Source: JAENVU01 sp031422675 (GTDB taxonomy: Bacteria; Actinomycetota; Acidimicrobiia; IMCC26256; JAENVU01). Taken from it: a DNA stretch of 7,165 bases. Position 1 is the stretch's first letter, and every line of letters starts with the position of its first letter. The DNA lies in assembly GCA_031422675.1 (NCBI GenBank), contig JANPMG010000163.1, positions 1 to 7,165 on the forward strand, in the 5' to 3' direction. The notes beneath the pieces were generated by a model, which saw only the letters and a list, made by a program, of their open reading frames with translations, searched no databases and was not told the origin of the DNA. The translations under genes and the position numbers were made by a program. Of the stretch, positions 1 through 5,211 are shown in pieces.

Positions 1-42
1 AAAGGCGAACTCGAGGCAGGCGAAACCGGGTCGGGCCGCAGG

Positions 43-213
43 TCAGTCGAAGGGGCGCTGAGCGACGCCGACGGCCCAGGTGCTGAAGTACTGGCTGTTC
101 GCGCCGTAGGCCATGGCCAGTGCGACCTTGGCGCCGTCTACTTGATGTTCGCCCGCGGCGCCGCGGACTTGGTTCGCGGCCTCGGCGAAACGCAGCAGTC
201 CCGACGCGCCAAG
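43..213 (-). pseudogene. Thiolase-like C-terminal fragment (left copy, 5' end missing)
   Basis: Read on the minus strand, this gives 56 residues from LGASGLLRFAEAANQVRG through HQVDGAKVALAM and QYFSTWAVG to a TGA stop at 43-45. The LGASG segment followed by an amphipathic helix ending in VRG and a GA-VAL strand is the layout of the C-terminal domain of thiolases and the related lipid-transfer or acetyl-CoA acetyltransferase-like proteins, where G-H-P-x-G-A-S/T-G is the conserved motif. Upstream of LGASG the frame enters the opposite arm and reads GHGQCD, which is antisense of the other copy and not thiolase. The gene is therefore broken just 5' of this motif, and the catalytic cysteine regions are absent. 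The exact subfamily cannot be told from this length. Confidence 0.5.
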
Positions 214-297
214 GTCGCACTGGCCATGGCCTACGGAGCGAACAGCCAGTACTTCAGCACCTGGGCCGTCGGCGCCGACCAGCGGCCCTTCGACTGA
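208..297 (+). pseudogene. Thiolase-like C-terminal fragment (right copy, about 29 codons)
   Basis: This is the inverted second copy, reading AKVALAMAYGANSQYF to QRPFD and a TGA at 295-297. It matches the left copy except for an Ala-Asp pair where the left copy has Val-Ala, plus two synonymous changes. The plus-strand frame stays open all the way to base 1, but upstream of codon 208 it reads through spacer and antisense sequence with no thiolase character. Only these codons are therefore homologous. The copy ends 52 bases before the CCA end of the convergent tRNA-Gly gene. If the left half of the window is a chimera, this copy is the more likely genuine chromosomal 3' end. Confidence 0.45.
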
Positions 298-349
298 CCT
301 GCGGCCCGACCCGGTTTCGCCTGCCTCGAGTTCGCCTTTTTGCGATCGC

Positions 350-423
350 TGGAGCGGGTGACGAGAATCGAACTCGCGTTCTCAGCTTGGGAAGCTGATG
401 TTCTGCCTCTGAACTACACCCGC
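350..423 (-). tRNA. tRNA-Gly(CCC)
   Basis: The minus strand folds as a complete cloverleaf. The acceptor stem is GCGGGTG with CACCCGC, the D stem is GTTC/GAAC with a 7-base loop, and the anticodon stem is TCAGC/GCTGA with loop TTCCCAA. A 4-base variable region follows, then a T stem GCGAG/CTCGT (one G-U pair) with loop TTCGAAT, discriminator T, and an encoded CCA (complement at 350-352). The anticodon CCC (complement at 389-391) reads glycine GGG codons. The arrangement closely resembles the Escherichia coli tRNA-Gly(CCC). It stands alone, with no other tRNA in the window. Confidence 0.96.
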
Positions 424-445
424 GGCGGCGGTGAGCATACGCGGA

Positions 446-473
446 TCGGCCCCGGGTCAAGACCCGGGGCCGA
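446..473 (-). terminator. GC-rich 13-bp hairpin, probable terminator of the 496-2478 gene
   Basis: CGGCCCCGGGTC (447-458) and GACCCGGGGCCG (461-472) are perfect inverted copies with a 2-base AA centre, and the T446/A473 pair adds a thirteenth base pair. The hairpin begins 22 bases past the stop of the upstream secreted-protein gene and lies before the tRNA. There is no T run on either strand, as in the tail-less hairpins often seen in GC-rich actinobacteria. A role in separating the mRNA from the tRNA transcript is inferred from position. Confidence 0.6.
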
Positions 474-495
474 AACGTGAATGCGTGAGTCCAGC

Positions 496-2478
496 TCAGT
501 CGGGCAGCAGCCCCACGTCGCGGGCGATGCTCCATCCGGGCCAGTACATCGCACCCGCCACTGCCGGCGGCGGTGCGTTGACGCCCACACCGAAGCGGTG
601 CAGTCCGCCCCAGCCGTCGATCGTGAGACCGCCGGTACCCTCGGAGATGAGCGCGACCCCGTGAACGTCGACCACGTTGGTGGTGAAGACGTTGTTCGGC
701 ACGGGCGGCTTGACCCCATCGGTTCCGATCCGGAACCGGTAGAGCACCCCGGACTTGTCGTTCGCGTACCCACCCTTGCCGTCCGGGGTGATCGTGATGC
801 CCCGGATACGGTCCTGACCCGGCCGGTAGGGCACCCCGACGATGGTCGGTGGCATGGGACCGGACCCGATGCGGAAGCCGTGGACACCGCCGAAGCCGTC
901 GACGATGTACCCGCCGGTGCGGTTGGGGAGCACGGCGATGCCGCGGGCGATGTCCCAGCCCGGCCAGTAGGGCCCACCACTCACCGCCTTCGGTGGGGCG
1001 CCGGCCCCGATGCGGAAGCCGTGGACACCGCCGAAGCCGTCGAGGATGTACCCGGCGGATCGGTTGGAGAAGATACCAACGCCGCGGGCGATGTCCCAGC
1101 CCGGCCAGTACGGCCCGCCCCCGATGGCGGGCGGCTGCGGACCGGTGCCCACTCGGAACGGATGGAGCCCGCCGAAGCCGTCAAGGGTGTATCCACCTGG
1201 AAGTGCAGTGGCCGGGTTGACCCGGATCTGCTGCGTGGCCGAGGTCGAGCCGGCGGCGTTCGTCGCGGTCAGCTTGGCCGTGTAGTTACCGGCGACCCGG
1301 TACCGGTACGCCGGAGGATTCTGGGCGGTGCTGTCCACGGTGCCGTTGTTGTCGAAGTCCCACGCCCAGCTCGTCGGGTTCCCGGTGCTGGTGTCGGTGA
1401 AGTTCACGTCGAACGGCGCGCGCCCGGTCGAGGGGATCGCGGTGAAGGATGCCGTCGGTGCCGGCGCGCTACCGAGGGTGTACACGTAGATCGGGTGATC
1501 GCCGCCGGGCCGAGAGTCGTATCCGTCGGTGACGTAGAAGGTGTCGCCGACGATCGCCAAGTCACGGGCGTCGATCATGCCGGTACCCCCGAGCCAGAAC
1601 GTCCACGGCACGTTCTTGGTCCAGGTGTTCCCAGTGATGTCGAACCGGTGGATCGTGGAGTCGGAGCTCGCGGTGGTCCGGCCCGAGGCGGTGTTCGCCG
1701 TGGCCGTGGTGACGAACGCAACGTTCGCGCTGGTGAAGGTGATGCCGACGATCGGCGACACCGGCAGCGAGATCTCCGAACCGAGGGCGTTGGTGTCGAA
1801 GTTGTACGTCCGTATCTTCGTACCCTGGCCGATATACAGGCCGGTATCGGGTCGCCAGCCGCCGGCTGTGGCGTCCTGGCCCTCCGGCAACGCCTGCCAC
1901 GAGGTCGGCGTGAAGTCTCCGGAACTGTTCCGGGTCAGTTTCCACGCCGTCGGGTGGTACGGGTACCCGGCCGGCAGATTGTTGGAGCAGCAGTTTCCGG
2001 AGAATACGTAGAGGACGTCGGCGGACGAGTCGTAGATCGCAGACTCGAGGTCGTCGGTCCGGCTGAGGCACTCGTACGCTGCGGTGTCCCCAACGATGTT
2101 CGGGTCGAGCGCTTGGCCGCAGGTGAGGCCCGTGCCCACTTGCGTCGCCGTGAGGAATGCCGTCCCGGCGGCCCCGCCGCGAAGCTGGGACTTGTAGTCG
2201 CCGTTGGTCGGGTCGATCTCCCAGACGCGGTCGCCGTTGTCGTCGGCGACCCACATCGAGTTGTCCGGACCGACGTAGCCGAGGCCCTCGACGTCGCTGG
2301 CGTTGCCGGGTGCCCCGGGGAAGGGATGCGACGAGATCGTGCGGAAGTGATCAACCGTCAGGATCGGGATCGGTGGATTCGAGATCGCCTGCGCCGGAGC
2401 GCTCAGGCCGCTCACCGCCGTCAGGCTGAGACCGACGGCGAGTGCCGTTGCGTACAGCCGGGTTCGAACGTTCTTCAC
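496..2478 (-). CDS. Secreted PKD-domain protein with five 47-residue C-terminal repeats (paralog A)
   Basis: A 660-residue exported protein of unknown function. Residues 1-31 form a Sec signal peptide (basic start, hydrophobic core, APAQA before the mature end). Residues about 40-335 look like a beta-propeller, with recurring strand and acidic-loop patterns such as DVEGLGYV, DDLESAIYD and DARDLAIVGD; similarity to NHL or SdiA-regulated/phytase-like propellers is my inference. The mature protein has four cysteines: 120, 137 and the adjacent pair 163-164 in FSGNCC. Residues about 341-421 are a PKD domain (WAWDFDNNGT, then a terminal NYTAKLTATN strand). Residues 428-660 are five repeats built on GGY-LDGFGG-HPFRIG and YWPGWDIARG. 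There is no sorting motif or C-terminal membrane segment, so it is probably released or loosely wall-bound. Translation starts at GTG 2476-2478 with AGGAGG six bases upstream. It is the downstream gene of a tandem pair with 2607-4472. Confidence 0.85.
   Translation of the reverse strand: MKNVRTRLYATALAVGLSLTAVSGLSAPAQAISNPPIPILTVDHFRTISSHPFPGAPGNASDVEGLGYVGPDNSMWVADDNGDRVWEIDPTNGDYKSQLRGGAAGTAFLTATQVGTGLTCGQALDPNIVGDTAAYECLSRTDDLESAIYDSSADVLYVFSGNCCSNNLPAGYPYHPTAWKLTRNSSGDFTPTSWQALPEGQDATAGGWRPDTGLYIGQGTKIRTYNFDTNALGSEISLPVSPIVGITFTSANVAFVTTATANTASGRTTASSDSTIHRFDITGNTWTKNVPWTFWLGGTGMIDARDLAIVGDTFYVTDGYDSRPGGDHPIYVYTLGSAPAPTASFTAIPSTGRAPFDVNFTDTSTGNPTSWAWDFDNNGTVDSTAQNPPAYRYRVAGNYTAKLTATNAAGSTSATQQIRVNPATALPGGYTLDGFGGLHPFRVGTGPQPPAIGGGPYWPGWDIARGVGIFSNRSAGYILDGFGGVHGFRIGAGAPPKAVSGGPYWPGWDIARGIAVLPNRTGGYIVDGFGGVHGFRIGSGPMPPTIVGVPYRPGQDRIRGITITPDGKGGYANDKSGVLYRFRIGTDGVKPPVPNNVFTTNVVDVHGVALISEGTGGLTIDGWGGLHRFGVGVNAPPPAVAGAMYWPGWSIARDVGLLPD
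499..1197 (-). repeat. Five tandem 47-codon repeats in paralog A
   Basis: The units begin at residues 428, 475, 522, 569 and 616, exactly 47 codons (141 bases) apart, and the last is 45 residues long. The core pattern is GGY-LDGFGG(L/V)H-FR(I/V)G, a Pro/Ala-rich stretch, then YWPGWDIARG(I/V) and a polar turn. Unit 4 is degenerate: it has YANDKSGVLYRFRIG and lacks the YWPGWDIARG block. Units 2 and 3 share 38 identical bases (865-902 and 1006-1043). The glycine and aromatic periodicity suggests repeated beta-strands. Confidence 0.95.
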
Positions 2479-2484
2479 CGTTTG

Positions 2485-2490
2485 CCTCCT
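2485..2490 (-). promoter_or_regulatory. Ribosome binding site of paralog A
   Basis: The minus strand reads AGAGGAGG then CAAACG and the GTG start. This strong Shine-Dalgarno match, six bases from GTG, fixes the start, and the signal peptide begins directly at that codon. Confidence 0.85.
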
Positions 2491-2501
2491 CTAGTGCCCT
2501 G

Positions 2502-2556
2502 GATCCGACGGCCGCCCGGCCACCGGAAGGGGTCTTTCTACACCAAACGTCGGATC
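2502..2556. promoter_or_regulatory. 9-bp inverted repeat upstream of paralog A
   Basis: GATCCGACG (2502-2510) and CGTCGGATC (2548-2556) are perfect inverted copies separated by 37 bases. They lie in the 128-base gap between the two secreted-protein genes, between 24 and 78 bases upstream of the GTG start. The repeat could be a pair of half-sites for a regulator or the base of a leader stem-loop. No clear -10/-35 pair stands out in this gap. Confidence 0.35.
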
Positions 2557-2574
2557 TTTACTCACTGAACGTGG

Positions 2575-2586
2575 TATTTCGTCGGA
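2575..2586 (-). promoter_or_regulatory. Motif shared with the upstream region of paralog B (copy A)
   Basis: The plus strand reads TATTTCGTCGGA, about 97 bases upstream of the start of paralog A. The same motif with five extra bases, TATTTCTCGTCGTCGGA, lies at 4549-4565, about 77 bases upstream of paralog B. Conservation of a short non-coding stretch ahead of both paralogs suggests a shared promoter or operator element kept from the duplicated ancestor. It may instead be chance, since TCGTCGG strings are common in GC-rich DNA. Confidence 0.3.
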
Positions 2587-2606
2587 GAAACGCGCGCTCC
2601 GTGGTG

Positions 2607-4472
2607 TCATGAGCCCGGCAGGATCGTCACATCTCGTGCGATATCCCAACCGGGCCAGGTTGCTGCTCCCGACGTTGCCGGCGGGAGTTCAGAGATCTGG
2701 AATCGATGGAGCCCACCCCGACCGTCGACGGTGATGCCACCGCGGCCGTCGCCGAGGAGGGCCACTCCTCGCAGGACCTGCGTTGTGGAGCGGTACACGC
2801 CTGACGGTGAGGGCGGTTTGGGCCGCGAGCCGATCGAGAACGGATGGAGGGCACCGGTGCGGTCGAGCACGTACCCGCCGGAGCCGTCGGCGTTGATGGC
2901 CACCCCCTGGGCGATGTCCTGGCCCGGCCAATACGGCGCGCCGGTCACCGGGCGAGGCGGCGGACCAGCGCCGATCCCGAACGGGTGGAGTCCGCCGAAG
3001 CCGTCGAGGACGTACCCACCGGACCCGTCGGGGAGAACTGCGATACCGCGCGCAATGTCCCAGCTCGGCCAGTACGGCGTACCGGTGGTCGGAACGGCCC
3101 GCAGTCCCGTCCCGACCCGGAACCGGTGCACGCCACCGAAGCCGTCGAGGACGTACCCGCCCCGCCCCGTCGGGTTGAGCGCCGCACCGCGCGCGATGTC
3201 CCAGCCGTTCCAGTACGTGCTGCCCGTGGCGGCGGCGGGGAGGGGACCGGTCCCGATACGGAACGGATGGAGTCCACCGAACCCGTCGAGCGTGTAGCCA
3301 CCCGAGCGATAGGTGGACTCGAGAATCTTGACCTGACGAGTCGCGACGGACGAGGCCGCTGCGTTCGTGACCGTCTCGGTCACGGTGAAGGTGCCCGCGG
3401 CGGTGTAGAGGTGGAAGGGACTGGCTTCGGTGGAGATCGGCGAACCGTCACCGAAGTCCCAGCGGTGCGATGCGATCGAACCGGTGCTCTCGTCGAGGAA
3501 ACCGATCGTGACCGGTCCCCGCACATTCGTGGCCGAGACCGAGAACGCGGCTGTCGGTGGCCGGAGCTGGGTCAGGTCGAACACGAACGTGGCGTAGCGC
3601 AGCGGGTCGTTGCGATTGCGGGAGTCGTATCCGTCACCGATGAAGAACTGATCGCCGACGATCTCCACCGACCGCGCGTCCTTGATGCCGTACGGGATGA
3701 GATCGAAGGACCACCCGGGCATTGCGCTCATCGTGCTCATCGAGACGCGGGACAGCTTCTGCGTGCCCGACACGACGAACAGGTCGTTCTGACCTGCGAA
3801 GGCCATGCCGTAGATACGGGTCCCCACGCTGGCACCGGAGATTCGCAACTCGGGCCCGAAGGAGTTGCTCACGTAGTCGTAGGTCCGGATGAACTCGTGG
3901 CGCCCGGTCCAGAGCGCGCCGTCGGGCCGGACCGCCGCCGCAGTGGGATCGGCCCACTCGGGGAGCGGCTGGAACGACTCGAGTTGGAAGTCGCCATCGG
4001 AGTTGCGCTGGAGGCGGAAGGCCCCTGGCTCGTTCAACTTCGGCGCGCTGAGACAGCAGTTCCCGGAGAAGAAGTAGAGCGAGTCCGTGGCCGCGTCGTA
4101 CGCGCCGGCTTCGAGATCCGAGAATCGGTTGGCGCTGGCCGTCGGGCCGCCACCGAACTGCGGAGTCGCGAGAAAGTCCGACTCTCGGATCTGGCGCTTC
4201 AGGTTCCCGGTGGCGCGATCCAGTTCGAAGGCACTCGAAGCGCCGTCCGCGATCACCCAGAGGGCGTCGTCGTTCGGCACGTAGACCGAGCCCTCGTTGT
4301 CGCGGGCGGAGATGGCCGAACCGGGGAAGGGATCGCCCGGGATGGTCCGGTTCAAACTCAGGACGGGGTTTGTCGGATACGTCAAGGCGTCGGCCGAACT
4401 TGCGGTCACCCCGTTCGCGATCGCGACGAAGACCGCAACCATCACCGCGGTTCTCCTCGCGAGCGAACGCAT
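2607..4472 (-). CDS. Secreted PKD-domain protein with five 47-residue C-terminal repeats (paralog B)
   Basis: A 621-residue paralog of the downstream gene; function unknown. ATG at 4470-4472 is chosen because GGAGGT sits five bases upstream and the protein then opens with a signal peptide (MRSLARRTAV, hydrophobic core, ASSADA before the mature end near residue 29). A longer in-frame start at 4586 would put 38 hydrophilic residues ahead of it. Residues about 35-300 are propeller-like, with DNEGSVYV, SDLEAGAYD, FSGNCC (cysteines 139-140, the only two in the protein) and DARSVEIVGD, each aligned with paralog A. Residues about 306-385 are a PKD domain with the classical WDFGDGSP. Residues 391-621 are five repeats. 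It is the first gene of the tandem pair, with 128 bases to the next start, so the two may be co-transcribed. There is no visible C-terminal anchor. Confidence 0.85.
   Translation of the reverse strand: MRSLARRTAVMVAVFVAIANGVTASSADALTYPTNPVLSLNRTIPGDPFPGSAISARDNEGSVYVPNDDALWVIADGASSAFELDRATGNLKRQIRESDFLATPQFGGGPTASANRFSDLEAGAYDAATDSLYFFSGNCCLSAPKLNEPGAFRLQRNSDGDFQLESFQPLPEWADPTAAAVRPDGALWTGRHEFIRTYDYVSNSFGPELRISGASVGTRIYGMAFAGQNDLFVVSGTQKLSRVSMSTMSAMPGWSFDLIPYGIKDARSVEIVGDQFFIGDGYDSRNRNDPLRYATFVFDLTQLRPPTAAFSVSATNVRGPVTIGFLDESTGSIASHRWDFGDGSPISTEASPFHLYTAAGTFTVTETVTNAAASSVATRQVKILESTYRSGGYTLDGFGGLHPFRIGTGPLPAAATGSTYWNGWDIARGAALNPTGRGGYVLDGFGGVHRFRVGTGLRAVPTTGTPYWPSWDIARGIAVLPDGSGGYVLDGFGGLHPFGIGAGPPPRPVTGAPYWPGQDIAQGVAINADGSGGYVLDRTGALHPFSIGSRPKPPSPSGVYRSTTQVLRGVALLGDGRGGITVDGRGGLHRFQISELPPATSGAATWPGWDIARDVTILPGS
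2610..3302 (-). repeat. Five tandem 46-47-codon repeats in paralog B
   Basis: The units begin at residues 391, 438, 485, 532 and 578, with spacings of 47, 47, 47 and 46 and a last unit of 44. The pattern is the same as in paralog A: GGYVLDGFGGLHPF-IG then YWPGWDIARG. Unit 4 is again the degenerate one (YVLDRTGALHPFSIG, then YRSTTQVLRGVAL). The longest identity I located by eye between units is 23 bases (2995-3017 and 3136-3158). Confidence 0.93.
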
Positions 4473-4477
4473 AGTTG

Positions 4478-4483
4478 ACCTCC
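4478..4483 (-). promoter_or_regulatory. Ribosome binding site of paralog B
   Basis: The minus strand reads ATGGAGGTCAACT then ATG. GGAGGT five bases from ATG 4470-4472 is a strong match and decides this start over the upstream one at 4586. Confidence 0.82.
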
Positions 4484-4548
4484 ATGCCCAATGCCGTACT
4501 GGCGCAACCATCGCGAACCGCCCGAACCAGGAGCAAGGCCGGGAGGGA

Positions 4549-4565
4549 TATTTCTCGTCGTCGGA
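4549..4565 (-). promoter_or_regulatory. Motif shared with the upstream region of paralog A (copy B)
   Basis: The plus strand reads TATTTCTCGTCGTCGGA, matching TATTTCGTCGGA at 2575-2586 apart from a five-base insertion. It lies in the 164-base divergent region between paralog B and dcd, about 77 bases upstream of paralog B. It is a candidate regulatory element, and no protein that might bind it can be named. Confidence 0.3.
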
Positions 4566-4624
4566 CCCACAATGATCCGCGTGCACTACGCGCGCCGGCC
4601 GTGATCGCGCGCTCCGCGCGTGAG

Positions 4625-4630
4625 TAGAGT
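4625..4630 (+). promoter_or_regulatory. Putative -10 box of a leaderless dcd transcript
   Basis: TAGAGT fits the actinobacterial TANNNT -10 pattern and ends six bases before the GTG start of dcd. That spacing would put the transcription start on or next to the start codon. No Shine-Dalgarno sequence precedes GTG, as expected for a leaderless message. There is no convincing -35 hexamer. Confidence 0.5.
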
Positions 4631-4636
4631 CCGGCC

Positions 4637-5203
4637 GTGATTTTGTCGGACCGTTCCATTCGAGCGGCGCTCGCCGCGAAACGCATCGTGGTCGAGCCGC
4701 TCGACGATCGTGACGTGCAGCCGTCGTCGGTCGACCTGCGCCTCGACCGGTACTTCCGCGTGTTCCGCAACGACACCACGCCCTTCATCGACCCGAAGGA
4801 ACCCCAGGAGGATCTGACCGAAATCGTCGAGATGTCGGAGAACAACGCGTTCATCCTGCATCCCGGCGAGTTCGTGCTCGGCTCGACCGTGGAACGAGTG
4901 GTGCTCCCGGACGACCTCGTGGCCCGGTTGGAGGGCAAGTCCTCCCTCGGTCGCTTGGGGTTGTTGATCCACAGCACCGCCGGGTTCGTCGACGCGGGTT
5001 GGGACGGGCATCTGACGCTCGAGTTGAGCAACGTGGCGAACCTGCCGATCGCGCTGTACCCGGGCATGAAGATCGGTCAGATTTCCTTCTTCGAGATGAC
5101 GACGGCGGCGGAGCACCCGTACGGCAGCAAGGAGAAGGGCTCGAAGTATCAGGGCCAACGCGGCCCGACCCCGAGCCGGTACTACCTCAACTTCCGGAAG
5201 TAG
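4637..5203 (+). CDS. dcd: dCTP deaminase, probable bifunctional dCTP deaminase/dUTPase
   Basis: A 188-residue cytosolic enzyme of the trimeric dUTPase-like fold that deaminates dCTP. In the bifunctional type it also hydrolyses the product to dUMP, feeding thymidylate synthesis and keeping dUTP low. Visible family signatures are QPSSVDLRL (28-36), EGKSSLGRLGLL (99-110), HSTAGFVDAGW (112-122), TLELSN (127-132) with the expected catalytic Glu129, PGMKIGQISF (142-151) and the C-terminal KYQGQRGPTPSR (170-181) that closes over the nucleotide. HSTAG with Ala115 follows the Mycobacterium tuberculosis bifunctional enzyme and differs from the HVTAH form of the E. coli monofunctional enzyme; dUTPase activity is therefore inferred. 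The length is normal for the family. It starts at GTG and appears leaderless. tag follows after 8 bases. Confidence 0.96.
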   Translation: MILSDRSIRAALAAKRIVVEPLDDRDVQPSSVDLRLDRYFRVFRNDTTPFIDPKEPQEDLTEIVEMSENNAFILHPGEFVLGSTVERVVLPDDLVARLEGKSSLGRLGLLIHSTAGFVDAGWDGHLTLELSNVANLPIALYPGMKIGQISFFEMTTAAEHPYGSKEKGSKYQGQRGPTPSRYYLNFRK

Positions 5204-5211
5204 AGCCGAGG

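Larger units (their letters stand above)
1..339. repeat. Long imperfect inverted repeat, arms 1-134 and 206-339
   Basis: Position x pairs with position 340-x, so the centre lies at base 170. The arms are 134 bases each, separated by a 71-base spacer with no continuous pairing. I counted five mismatches: 55/285, 61/279, 62/278, 65/275 and 103/237. The left arm reaches base 1, and the right arm continues as a T run (337-341), so the repeat may extend left of the window. Each arm holds the 3' end of the same thiolase-like gene plus about 40 bases downstream. The mismatches are partly synonymous, which suggests the arms come from two real sequence variants. Either a genomic inverted duplication or a fold-back chimera at a contig end could produce this. 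Confidence 0.93.

Noticed and set aside
1..297. A single plus-strand gene running from base 1 to the stop at 297
   Set aside because: The frame is open, but residues before codon 208 are antisense or spacer sequence with no thiolase resemblance.
1..339. Insertion sequence or transposon ends formed by the inverted repeat
   Set aside because: There is no transposase in or beside it, and the arms encode a host-type metabolic gene end.
499..1197. Regular 141-base repeats as a possible CRISPR array or non-coding satellite
   Set aside because: The period is exactly 47 codons, the frame stays open and variation follows the protein pattern, so the repeats are coding.
350..1197. A link between tRNA-Gly(CCC) and the Gly-rich repeat genes next to it
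   Set aside because: Some repeats do use GGG, but other glycine codons are used too and adjacency alone is no evidence.
481..2568. A 695-codon open frame on the plus strand opposite paralog A
   Set aside because: It is antisense to a gene with a clear signal peptide, PKD domain, repeats and ribosome binding site. Its translation is low-complexity, rich in Arg, Gly and Val, as expected of a GC-rich shadow frame.
2844..4478. A 544-codon open frame on the plus strand opposite paralog B
   Set aside because: Same reason: it shadows the real minus-strand gene and shows no domain or signal.
4473..4586. N-terminal extension of paralog B starting at 4586
   Set aside because: The extra 38 residues are hydrophilic and would bury the signal peptide, whereas ATG 4472 has a strong ribosome binding site.
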